A stretch of DNA of 30,558 bases from Butyrivibrio sp. CAG:318. GTDB lineage: Bacteria > Bacillota > Clostridia > Lachnospirales > Lachnospiraceae. The notes beneath the pieces were generated by a model, which worked only from the letters and a program-made list of their open reading frames with translations, searched no databases and was not told the origin of the DNA. The stretch covers positions 162,843-193,400 of the forward strand of contig FR889250.1 of the NCBI GenBank assembly GCA_000431815.1, read 5' to 3'. Below are positions 23,614 to 30,558 of the stretch, one piece after another. The stretch's first letter is position 1. Each line of letters opens with the position of its first letter. A program made the translations under genes and the position numbers.

Positions 23614-24405
23614 TTATCTGTTTTTCTGGTAAAAGAAAGATTTCGATGAACTGAATCCCAATTCACGATAATTAGTTATCTGCTCGGTGCTGCCTACAAA
23701 CAATATGCCCTCGCTTGTAAGCGCAGCATTGAATTTACGGTAGATGTCCTGCTTGGCTTCTTCCGTAAAATATATCAGGACATTGCGGCAGACAATCAGA
23801 TGACATCCGGATGGATAATCATCTTTCAGAAGATTATGTTTCCTGAATTCCACGCATTTCTTAATCTCTTCTTTAATCTGAAATGTTCCCGGTGTTATTT
23901 CAGTAAAATATTTCTTCTTAAATTCAGCCGGCAGGGAATTAAGACTTGCCTCCTTGTAAAGGCCTGTTTTAGCTTTGGCTATCACCTGTTCATCAATGTC
24001 CGTTGCAAGTATCCTGATTTTGTCAAGAGGCAGAAATTTGCTTAACAGCATAACCAATGAATATGGTTCATCTCCGGTTGAGCAGGCTGCACTCCATATC
24101 TTAATTCCATGTCCGAATTTACTTATCATATTCGGAAACACCTTGTCTTCAAGATACTGCCATTGTTCAGGATTTCTGTAAAATTCCGAAACATTAATTG
24201 TAAGGTAGTTAACAAATTCCTTAAAAAGCAGTGGATTGGTCTTTATTGCATCCACAAAAGCATTATATCCATTGTATTTGTATTTGGATATAAGTGTATC
24301 AATGCGTCTCCTCATCTGCTTTTCTTTATAGGCATTCAAATCGATCTTCGTCAATCCGTAAACATCCGATTTGAATTTGGTATAATCATCATCCGTGTTA
24401 AACAT
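23614..24405 (-). CDS. cheR: CheR-type protein-glutamate methyltransferase
   Basis: S-adenosylmethionine-dependent methylation of chemoreceptor glutamates. The 263 residues contain the N-terminal helical CheR domain and the methyltransferase domain, with SAM motif IWSAACSTGDEPYSLVMLL (about 100-118), ILATDIDEQVIAKAK, and VCRNVLIYFTEEAKQ near the end, closing with FVGSTEQI. The ATG at 24405 has GGTGG a few bases upstream. No cheB, cheA, cheW or receptor gene is in the window, so this is an orphan copy. It follows the S1-domain gene by 98 bp, a gap holding a strong hairpin. Confidence 0.93.
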   Translation of the reverse strand: MFNTDDDYTKFKSDVYGLTKIDLNAYKEKQMRRRIDTLISKYKYNGYNAFVDAIKTNPLLFKEFVNYLTINVSEFYRNPEQWQYLEDKVFPNMISKFGHGIKIWSAACSTGDEPYSLVMLLSKFLPLDKIRILATDIDEQVIAKAKTGLYKEASLNSLPAEFKKKYFTEITPGTFQIKEEIKKCVEFRKHNLLKDDYPSGCHLIVCRNVLIYFTEEAKQDIYRKFNAALTSEGILFVGSTEQITNYRELGFSSSKSFFYQKNR

Positions 24406-24438
24406 AAAACCACCAGCCTTTTTATCCTTATAGTCAGC

Positions 24439-24470
24439 TATACCGCCATGAAATGAATCATGACGGTATA
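24439..24470. repeat. Inverted repeat / hairpin between the S1 gene and cheR
   Basis: TATACCGCCATGA (24439-24451) and TCATGACGGTATA (24458-24470) are 13-nt inverted arms with one mismatch around a 6-nt loop. In RNA this is a stable stem-loop on either strand. The minus-strand sequence after it is GCTGACTATAAGG, without a T-run, so it is not a standard intrinsic terminator. Confidence 0.7.
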
Positions 24471-24503
24471 CATTTCATATCAACCTTTAGTTAATATAAT
24501 ATA

Positions 24504-25598
24504 TTACTCTTCTGTGCTCTCTTCTGTTTCTGAAGTCTCTTCGTCATCAGCAAGGAGTGCCTTGATTGAAAGGCTTATCTTTCTGTCAGGAACATTGATA
24601 TCGACAACTTTTGCCTCAATCTCCTGTCCTACTGAAAGAACATCCGAAGGCTTATCAATATGTTCCTTGGAAATCTGAGATACATGAAGAAGTGCATCTA
24701 CTCCAACTTCAAGTTCAACAAATGCACCGAAATCAGTCATTCTTGCAACAGTTCCCTTTACAATGCTTCCTACCGGATACTTCTCCTCAGCTGAAAGCCA
24801 TGGATTCTCACTGTCAAATTTAAGACTGAGTGCAATCTTCTCGCCCTTGATATCCTTAACAAATGCTTTAACCTTATCTCCTGCTTTGAATTTCTTCTTA
24901 GGATTCTCAACTCTTCCCCATGATATCTCTGATACATGAAGAAGTCCGTCAACTCCGCCGAGATCGATGAAAACGCCGAAGTCAGTTACGTTCTTAACTG
25001 TACCTTCAACTACCTGTCCAACCTCAAGTCTTGCAAGAGCTTCTTCTTTAAGCTTAGCTCTCTCTGCAGCTACAAGCTGTCTGCGGTCACCGATGATACG
25101 TCTCTTTCTCGGATTGAACTCTGTAATTACAAATTCAATTTCCTGATTAGCATATTTGCTTAAATCTTTCTCATATACGTCTGAAATGAGGCTTGCAGGT
25201 ATAAATACCTTAGCTTCATCAACAGTTACAACAACGCCGCCGTCAAGCACCTGTGTAACCTTGGCTTTGAGAACTTCTTTATTCTCAAATGCTTCTTCAA
25301 GTCTCTTGTTACCAAGTTCTGCTGCAAGTCTCTTGTATGACAATGAAACATATCCGTCACCGTCATTCACTCTGATAACCTTAGCCTTGATAACGTCTCC
25401 TTCCTTAACAACAGTACGAAGATCGAGACCAGGTGTATTGGTATATTCGTTACGAACGATTATACCGTCTGCTTTATATCCAATGTTAAGAATGATTTCA
25501 TCTTCCTTAACCGCAATAACCTTACCGTCGACAACCTCCCCTGTATGTATAGTTTTTAATGATTCTTCCAATAACTGTTCAAAACTTAAATCTGACAT
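24504..25598 (-). CDS. rpsA: Four-S1-domain RNA-binding protein (ribosomal protein S1 homologue)
   Basis: A 364-residue protein with four S1 OB-fold repeats at about 18-90, 107-174, 194-261 and 276-346, and an acidic tail rich in Glu, Ser and Thr. The last two repeats are the best conserved (NVTDFGVFIDLGGVDGLLHVSEIS, with GAFVELEVGVDALLHVSQIS in repeat 4). It should bind mRNA and may act in translation initiation like S1, though Gram-positive S1 homologues are shorter than the six-repeat E. coli protein. The ATG at 25598 lies inside the end of ispH (13-bp overlap, different frame), with GAGGAGG about 10 bases upstream. Confidence 0.93.
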   Translation of the reverse strand: MSDLSFEQLLEESLKTIHTGEVVDGKVIAVKEDEIILNIGYKADGIIVRNEYTNTPGLDLRTVVKEGDVIKAKVIRVNDGDGYVSLSYKRLAAELGNKRLEEAFENKEVLKAKVTQVLDGGVVVTVDEAKVFIPASLISDVYEKDLSKYANQEIEFVITEFNPRKRRIIGDRRQLVAAERAKLKEEALARLEVGQVVEGTVKNVTDFGVFIDLGGVDGLLHVSEISWGRVENPKKKFKAGDKVKAFVKDIKGEKIALSLKFDSENPWLSAEEKYPVGSIVKGTVARMTDFGAFVELEVGVDALLHVSQISKEHIDKPSDVLSVGQEIEAKVVDINVPDRKISLSIKALLADDEETSETEESTEE

Positions 25599-26434
25599 TT
25601 CGCTTGAACCTCCTCGATTATATTCTGTGGGGTGGATGCCCCCGCTGTTATACCGATTCTGTCAAACTTCTTAAGTTCTTCAAAATCCATATCAGCCGCA
25701 GTCCGAATAAAATATGTATGTGCGCATCTTTCCCTGCATATATCGTAGAGCTTACATGCATTGGAACTGTTACGGCTTCCTATGACAATCATGGCATCCG
25801 ATTCCGCTGCAATCGCGGCAGCCTCTTTCTGCCTCTCTTCTGTCGCACTGCATATTGTATTCAAAACTTCTATTTTATCATAACTGTTTTTTTGAAAAAT
25901 TTCAACCAAATATTGAAATTTATTGAAATTATATGTCGTTTGTGCCACAACACATAACTTTTTATGGTGTCCGGCTTCATTTTCCATAAAAATATAAGCC
26001 TCTGACTCGTCTGCAATAACGGTTGAATCATCTGCACAGCTCTTGATTCCCTGTACTTCGGGATGGTTTTTGTCACCTACGATAATAACATGCGTACCCT
26101 CAGCTGATGCTTTTCGGACTATCTGATGTATTTTTAACACAAACGGGCATGTTGCGTCAACTAACTTATGTCCGCTTTTCTCTATTATGCGATAAATTTT
26201 CTCAGGAACGCCATGGGCGCGGATTATTACCGTTCCTTTTGGTGCTTTTTTTATATCTTCCGGAGTTTCAAGAACTTTAACGCCCCGTCTTGTGAGGTCA
26301 TTTACAACTTCTTCATTATGAATGACCGGACCGTATGTGTATACATTGCCGTTGCCGGCATGCTCATATACCATGTCAACTGCCCTTTTTACGCCGAAGC
26401 AAAAGCCTGCACTTCTGGCCGTTGTTACTCTCAC
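25586..26434 (-). CDS. ispH: 4-hydroxy-3-methylbut-2-enyl diphosphate reductase
   Basis: Last step of the MEP isoprenoid pathway, giving IPP and DMAPP, with a [4Fe-4S] cluster. The 282 residues carry the three cluster cysteines C12 (AGFCFGVKRAV), C96 (DATCPFV) and C195 (NTICSAT), the catalytic E126 in NHPEVQG, and H39, H74 and H124. I chose the GTG at 26434 because AAAGGAG lies 8 bases upstream and the protein then begins as in the family; an earlier GTG at 26443 overlaps that site. It lies 5 bp after cmk and overlaps rpsA by 13 bp. In many Clostridia IspH and S1 domains are fused in one protein; here they are separate. Confidence 0.96.
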   Translation of the reverse strand: MRVTTARSAGFCFGVKRAVDMVYEHAGNGNVYTYGPVIHNEEVVNDLTRRGVKVLETPEDIKKAPKGTVIIRAHGVPEKIYRIIEKSGHKLVDATCPFVLKIHQIVRKASAEGTHVIIVGDKNHPEVQGIKSCADDSTVIADESEAYIFMENEAGHHKKLCVVAQTTYNFNKFQYLVEIFQKNSYDKIEVLNTICSATEERQKEAAAIAAESDAMIVIGSRNSSNACKLYDICRERCAHTYFIRTAADMDFEELKKFDRIGITAGASTPQNIIEEVQAKCQI

Positions 26435-26439
26435 CCGAA

Positions 26440-27111
26440 TCACTCCTTTATCGCATCGCGGTATGCTTTGATAATAGCTGCGGTTACCTGGTTGATATCC
26501 ATATCCGATGAATCTATAAGCACTGCATCATCCGCCTGCTTAAGTGGTGCAACATCCCTGTGCATGTCCCTGTAGTCGCGCTCCTCTATATCCTTCTTAA
26601 TGGCTTCCATGTCAGCCGGAATACCCTTGTCAACAAGTTCATCATATCTTCTCTTTGCCCTGGTGGTAACGCTTGCGGTAAGGTAAATCTTGCATACGGC
26701 ATCCGGCAGGACGCATGTTCCGATATCTCTTCCGTCCATGATTACGCTCTTTGTGGCGGCAATCTGTCTTTGAAGTTCAAGAAGCTTGGTTCTGACTGCC
26801 GGATATACCGAAATTGCCGATGTCATATTGCCGATTCGTTCCTCGCGGAGCCTTCCGGTAACATTGACTCCGTTAAGTATAATCTGCTGCGCTCCGTCTT
26901 CATATTCTATTTCTATCGAAATATCATCACACGCAGCGCTTATTGACTTTTCATCATCCTGTGAAATTCCGTGGTCAGCCATATATACTGCCATTGCCCT
27001 GAACATCGCTCCGGTGTCAACATATGTGAACGATAACTCCTTGGCTGCCTTCTTGGCTATTGTGCTTTTGCCTGCTCCGGCAGGTCCGTCGATTGCGATA
27101 CTCTGTATCAT
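26440..27111 (-). CDS. cmk: Cytidylate kinase
   Basis: Phosphorylates CMP and dCMP with ATP. The 223 residues begin MIQSIAIDGPAGAGKSTIAK with the P-loop at 9-17, followed by TYVDTGAMFRAMA, and later MDGRDIGTCVLPDA and ERDYRDMHRDVAPL. The start at 27111 is chosen because GGAGG lies 8 bases upstream; an upstream in-frame start at 27174 would add 21 unrelated residues. It sits 20 bp after the BaiN-like gene and 5 bp before ispH, the common clostridial cmk-ispH-rpsA order. Confidence 0.96.
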   Translation of the reverse strand: MIQSIAIDGPAGAGKSTIAKKAAKELSFTYVDTGAMFRAMAVYMADHGISQDDEKSISAACDDISIEIEYEDGAQQIILNGVNVTGRLREERIGNMTSAISVYPAVRTKLLELQRQIAATKSVIMDGRDIGTCVLPDAVCKIYLTASVTTRAKRRYDELVDKGIPADMEAIKKDIEERDYRDMHRDVAPLKQADDAVLIDSSDMDINQVTAAIIKAYRDAIKE

Positions 27112-27131
27112 ATCATATTCCTCCATAATAA

Positions 27132-28361
27132 TTATATATTCTGTGATATTCCGGCAAGATATCCGGTAGACCATGCGACCTGCAGGTTAAATCCTCCTGT
27201 CACTGCATCTACATCTATCATCTCTCCGGCAAAATAAAGTCCTTTTATAAGTTTCGATTCCATTGTGGATGAATCTATTTCCTTAACATCCACACCGCCG
27301 TGCGTGATAATCGCTTCATTAAAACCGCGAAGTCCCGTAAGAGTCAGATCAAAATTCTTAATAAGCTTTACAAGTCCCTGCCTCTTATCTCTGGTTATTT
27401 CATTAACGCGGCATTGCGCATCTATTCCCGACCTTTCTATAATAACAGGAATCAGGGATTTGGGAAACAGTTTATCCAGTGAATTCATAAATTTTCTGTT
27501 AATATTAGCTTCAAAATCCCTTAAAATCCTGGCATCAAGCTGTTTTTCGTCAAGTGCCGGTTTCAAATCGATTACAAGTCTTAACGGTCTTTTCCTGATA
27601 ATATCAACTGCGTATGAACTGGCGCTTAACACAGTCGGCCCGCTGACACCGAAATGTGTAAAAAGCAGTTCTCCAAAATCTTCATATATCTTATGGTCTC
27701 CGTCATATATTGTCACACCGCAGTTTCTAAGCGATAAGCCCTGCAATTCCTTAACCCACTCCTCGGCTGCGGTAAAAGGGACCAGCGCCGGCATGCATTT
27801 GGTTATGTGGTGTCCGAGCTTTGAAGCCATCGTATGCCCCTCGCCCGTAGAACCCGTGGATGGATAGGAATATCCGCCGGTCGCAAGGATTACATTATCA
27901 CATTCTATATTACATCCATTGACTCTTACGCCTGTTACATGTCCGTTTTCTGTGAGAATGTCGCTTACATGGCTGTCAAGATTAATGTCCACATTATTCT
28001 CACGCATAGCCCGTATCAACGCATTTATGACATCGTAGGATTTGTCCGATTGCGGAAAAACCCTGTTGCCACGCTCTGTTTTAAGCGGGCAGCCCCATTC
28101 TTCCATAAAGCTCTGTACCATATTATTGTCAAAAGTGTAAATCGGGCTGTACATAAATTTAGGATTGGTTACTATATTAATGAAAAGATCCTGCGTTTCA
28201 CAGGCATTTGTTACATTACATCTGCCCTTGCCGGTAATATATACTTTTTTGCCGAGTTTTTCATTTTTTTCGTAGAGGGAAACCTCATTCCCGCACATAG
28301 CGGCCGCATATGCTGCCATCATTCCGGCAGCCCCGCCGCCGATAACTATTGTTTTTGCCAT
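27132..28361 (-). CDS. HI0933/BaiN-like FAD-dependent oxidoreductase
   Basis: A 409-residue flavoprotein of the HI0933/YhiN family. The dinucleotide-binding motif IVIGGGAAGMMAAYAA is at residues 5-20, followed by the family signature KKVYITGKGRCNVTNA (about 38-53), a second motif VILATGGYSYPSTGSTGEGH and the C-terminal FAGEMIDVDAVTGGFNLQVAWSTG. The physiological substrate is uncertain; BaiN was proposed to reduce bile-acid intermediates, but most homologues are uncharacterised. In Firmicutes the gene commonly precedes cmk, as here. The ATG at 28361 overlaps the stop of the RpiR gene. Confidence 0.92.
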   Translation of the reverse strand: MAKTIVIGGGAAGMMAAYAAAMCGNEVSLYEKNEKLGKKVYITGKGRCNVTNACETQDLFINIVTNPKFMYSPIYTFDNNMVQSFMEEWGCPLKTERGNRVFPQSDKSYDVINALIRAMRENNVDINLDSHVSDILTENGHVTGVRVNGCNIECDNVILATGGYSYPSTGSTGEGHTMASKLGHHITKCMPALVPFTAAEEWVKELQGLSLRNCGVTIYDGDHKIYEDFGELLFTHFGVSGPTVLSASSYAVDIIRKRPLRLVIDLKPALDEKQLDARILRDFEANINRKFMNSLDKLFPKSLIPVIIERSGIDAQCRVNEITRDKRQGLVKLIKNFDLTLTGLRGFNEAIITHGGVDVKEIDSSTMESKLIKGLYFAGEMIDVDAVTGGFNLQVAWSTGYLAGISQNI

Positions 28362-29269
28362 TATTTTAATTTCCTTAAATCCCGAATAAGTTCTTCATCA
28401 AGATAATTGATTTCATCATTATTAGATATGCTGTAGTCTTCCCAGACTGTGCCGAGTTTTTCAAGTCTTCCCAGAACCTTCCGCGAATTGCGGATGCACA
28501 ATGCTACTATAAGTGCATTGATAAGTGAAAGCGGTGCCGCAAGTGAATCCACTATCCCCGCCATGTCCGTCCTTGCAAAAAGATTGCATGAAGAATACAA
28601 ATTCATCGGCGAATGTATATTATCAGTTATAGCGATAACACGTGCATTACAGTTGTTTGCAAATTCCATGGCTTTGAGGGTGCGCATTGAATATCTCGGA
28701 AAGCTGATTCCGATAAAAACATCATCACTGCTTATATCGATCATCTGTTCAAATATCTCGCCCGAACTGTTTGTCCCGACTATTTCAACATCATCGGCAA
28801 TCATTTTCAGATAAAATCCGAGAAACTGTGCAAGCGCTGCACTGCTTCTTAGTCCCATAACATATATCTTACGCGCTCCGGCAATTGTATCAACCGCTAC
28901 ATCAAACGCCTTAACATCAAGATTGTCAAGAGTATCCTGAATCTTACATGCATCGCCCTTCATGACATAGTCAAGAATCCCCGGATGTGTGAGCGAACTG
29001 TCCGATATATCTATCGTCTGTATTCTGTTAAGCCTGCCGCGTATCACTCTGCCAAGCTCTTCCTGAAACTGTGGAAAACCCTTAAACCCCAGCTTCATAG
29101 CAAAGCGGACAACCGTTGACTCGCTGACTCCGGCATGTTCTCCAAGTTCTGCCGCCGTCATAAATGCTGCGGCATCCGTATTTTCAATTATATAATGGGC
29201 AAGAGCCTTGTTGCCTTTGCTGAACTGCGGCATGCCATCCTTCATCACACTGATTATGTCCGTATCCAT
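28361..29269 (-). CDS. MurR/RpiR family transcriptional regulator
   Basis: A 302-residue regulator with an N-terminal RpiR-type helix-turn-helix (about 1-77; TAAELGEHAGVSESTVVRFAMKLGFKGFPQFQ) and a SIS sugar-phosphate-binding domain (about 125-260; ARKIYVMGLRSSAALA, with DVFIGISFPRYSMRTLKAMEFA). RpiR proteins usually respond to phosphosugars such as MurNAc-6-P or glucosamine-6-P; no sugar-use gene is adjacent, so the ligand cannot be inferred. The ATG at 29269 overlaps the stop of the upstream rhodanese/TtcA-like gene (TAATG), suggesting coupled translation. Confidence 0.92.
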   Translation of the reverse strand: MDTDIISVMKDGMPQFSKGNKALAHYIIENTDAAAFMTAAELGEHAGVSESTVVRFAMKLGFKGFPQFQEELGRVIRGRLNRIQTIDISDSSLTHPGILDYVMKGDACKIQDTLDNLDVKAFDVAVDTIAGARKIYVMGLRSSAALAQFLGFYLKMIADDVEIVGTNSSGEIFEQMIDISSDDVFIGISFPRYSMRTLKAMEFANNCNARVIAITDNIHSPMNLYSSCNLFARTDMAGIVDSLAAPLSLINALIVALCIRNSRKVLGRLEKLGTVWEDYSISNNDEINYLDEELIRDLRKLK

Positions 29270-30501
29270 TATTTATCATCCGCCTTGTCGTAAGTGTCCA
29301 GAAAACTGTGTTTACCGTTACCGTCCTTATATGCTATAACCGTGCTGAGATTTACATTCTCGACACTTTTAAATATATTTCCTTCAACAAAAGGGTTCGT
29401 CTGCTTCAATTCCCTGATGAGTTTCTTTACTTCCTGACGTTTGGAAGGATTGGCTCCGTTCTCACCGCATGTCGTACAGGTCTCCGTAAATTTACATGCA
29501 CATTGTATAAAATACAAATCATTGTAATCACGCCAGGCCTTTATATCATCTTCTCTTATAAGGTACATAGGTCTGATAAGCTCCATCCCTTCAAAATTCG
29601 TACTGTGAAGCTTAGGCATCATTGTCTGCACCTGTGCTCCGTAAAGCATTCCCATAAGAATTGTCTCTATAACATCATCATAATGGTGGCCCAGCGCTAT
29701 TTTGTTGCACCCGAGTTCTTTAGCCTTGTTATAGAGATGTCCGCGGCGCATTCTCGCACACAGATAACAAGGCGATTTCTCAACATGCAGAACCGATTCA
29801 AATATATCTGTCTCAAATATAGTGACCGGAATCTCCAATTTGGCCGCATTACCCTCAATAATCTTACGGTTAGCCTCATTGTATCCGGGATCCATTACCA
29901 TAAACACAAGATCGAAATCAAATTTATTATGAAGCTTAAGCTCCTGAAAAAGCTTTGCCATAAGCATAGAATCCTTACCGCCGGAAATACATACCGCTAT
30001 CTTATCACCCGGTTTTACAAGTTCGTATTCGTTTATTGCTTTGGTAAACTTACACCAGATTGATTTATGAAACTTCTTGCGGATACTTTTTTCGGCGCGT
30101 TTTGCAACGCTTTCTTCTTCGCCGTCCGCATTTACCGGTGCCTGCGGATCCTTAAGCTTATCCAGAAGCCAACCCTGATAACCGCCCACAAGGCTTAACG
30201 CATTAAAACCTCTCTCACAAAGCAGATCTGCTATAACGCCGCTTGATAAGCCTTTCTTGCAGCATACTATTACCGGATGTGTCATATCACCGTCATTCCA
30301 TTTCGCCGATATTTTATCCTTAAGGAAATCGCATAATCCGTCAATCAGTTCCATATCTCCACTTTGTTCAATCTCCGCCGTGGTGAAATTAACCGCACCC
30401 GGAACATGTCCGTGCATATAAGAGATATCATCTCTTATATCAAGTGCAAGATACTGTGCCGGGTCCATTTTTTTCATATCATCTATATTAATGTCATTCA
30501 T
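29269..30501 (-). CDS. Rhodanese-TtcA-like PP-loop fusion protein (tRNA thiolation candidate)
   Basis: A 410-residue fusion. Residues about 1-115 are a rhodanese domain with the loop CCKKGLSS (C81 likely the persulfide cysteine; the usual arginine of the loop is replaced by serine). Residues about 140-410 are a PP-loop ATPase of the TtcA/TilS class: SGGKDS at 173-178, CYLC at 245-248 and a cysteine group C334/C336/C342/C345, suitable for an Fe-S cluster as in TtcA. TtcA thiolates tRNA cytidine 32. The rhodanese part could deliver the sulfur. The ATG at 30501 has GAGGAG upstream. First gene of the 30501-24504 operon. Confidence 0.88.
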   Translation of the reverse strand: MNDINIDDMKKMDPAQYLALDIRDDISYMHGHVPGAVNFTTAEIEQSGDMELIDGLCDFLKDKISAKWNDGDMTHPVIVCCKKGLSSGVIADLLCERGFNALSLVGGYQGWLLDKLKDPQAPVNADGEEESVAKRAEKSIRKKFHKSIWCKFTKAINEYELVKPGDKIAVCISGGKDSMLMAKLFQELKLHNKFDFDLVFMVMDPGYNEANRKIIEGNAAKLEIPVTIFETDIFESVLHVEKSPCYLCARMRRGHLYNKAKELGCNKIALGHHYDDVIETILMGMLYGAQVQTMMPKLHSTNFEGMELIRPMYLIREDDIKAWRDYNDLYFIQCACKFTETCTTCGENGANPSKRQEVKKLIRELKQTNPFVEGNIFKSVENVNLSTVIAYKDGNGKHSFLDTYDKADDK

Positions 30502-30534
30502 TAAAAAGCTCCTCGCAATATGCTCTAATATATA

Positions 30535-30551
30535 GGCGTTTGCGAAACGCC
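30535..30551. repeat. Perfect stem-loop upstream of the rhodanese/TtcA-like gene
   Basis: GGCGTTT (30535-30541) and AAACGCC (30545-30551) form a perfect 7-bp stem with a 3-nt loop. The minus-strand tail is TATATATTAG, not a clear T-run. It may be the end of the previous gene's terminator or a leader element; the window stops 7 bases further. Confidence 0.5.
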
Positions 30552-30558
30552 ACAGACC

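Noticed and set aside
27265..28406. Two plus-strand frames of 190-200 residues opposite the BaiN-like gene
   Set aside because: The minus-strand gene has FAD motifs and operon context; the opposite frames have neither.
29308..30063. 251-residue plus-strand frame opposite the rhodanese/TtcA-like gene
   Set aside because: The opposite strand encodes SGGKDS and ordered cysteine motifs; this frame has no recognisable domain or ribosome binding site.
1..30558. Mobile element, prophage, CRISPR array, toxin-antitoxin or defence system
   Set aside because: No transposase, integrase, direct-repeat array or defence gene was found; gene content is housekeeping and composition looks uniform by eye.

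Overview
The window looks like chromosomal core sequence from a strictly anaerobic, low-to-mid GC Firmicute, most likely Lachnospiraceae (a Butyrivibrio/Roseburia/Coprococcus-type Clostridia). The support is: a six-subunit Rnf complex in the clostridial order C-D-G-E-A-B; the pta-ackA acetate pathway next to tmcAL; the yceD-rpmF-plsX cluster; the cmk-ispH-rpsA string; and a UPF0237/UPF0210 gene pair. This assignment is inference from gene content. I see no tRNA or rRNA gene, CRISPR array, insertion sequence or prophage, and no interval above 200 bp without a gene. 30 of 32 genes lie on the minus strand.

Region 1 (1-1270): yceD (DUF177), rpmF (L32) and the start of plsX. A consensus sigma-A-type promoter drives yceD, and its predicted transcript begins inside a long imperfect hairpin. 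A terminator follows rpmF. plsX has its own promoter, with an inverted repeat across the -10.

Region 2 (1272-4956): pta and ackA (acetyl-CoA to acetate plus ATP) on the minus strand. Divergent from them is tmcAL, whose family uses acetate itself to modify a tRNA. The shared 197-bp intergenic region holds two promoters and a perfect 13-nt palindrome.

Region 3 (4966-22359): eighteen minus-strand genes with no gap above 40 bp. In transcription order they are rnfCDGEAB, a NusG-domain-II protein, a Gx-transporter membrane protein, ruvA, ruvB, an anti-sigma-like zinc-finger membrane protein, polA, coaE, a large FtsA-like ATPase, a membrane GGDEF protein, a YycJ-like metallo-hydrolase, an ACT protein and a UPF0210 protein. 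A hairpin inside the 3' end of the convergent tmcAL gene ends the array. The upstream part handles ferredoxin/NAD energy conservation, the middle part DNA repair and CoA synthesis, and the downstream part cell-shape and signalling-like functions.

Region 4 (22522-24405): a plus-strand DEDD-type exonuclease meeting an orphan cheR end to end with no bases between the stops.

Region 5 (24504-30501): a rhodanese/TtcA-like fusion, an RpiR-type regulator, a BaiN/HI0933-type flavoprotein, cmk, ispH and a four-S1-domain protein. Junctions are overlapping or very tight, so this reads as one operon.

No obviously new defence or mobile system is present. The least explained items are the FtsA-like ATPase with three apparent beta-grasp modules at its C-terminus, the Rnf/NusG-II/Gx linkage, the cysteine tail on RnfE, the anti-sigma-like gene without a sigma factor, and several intergenic palindromes. 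All promoter, hairpin and domain calls were made by eye, without searches.
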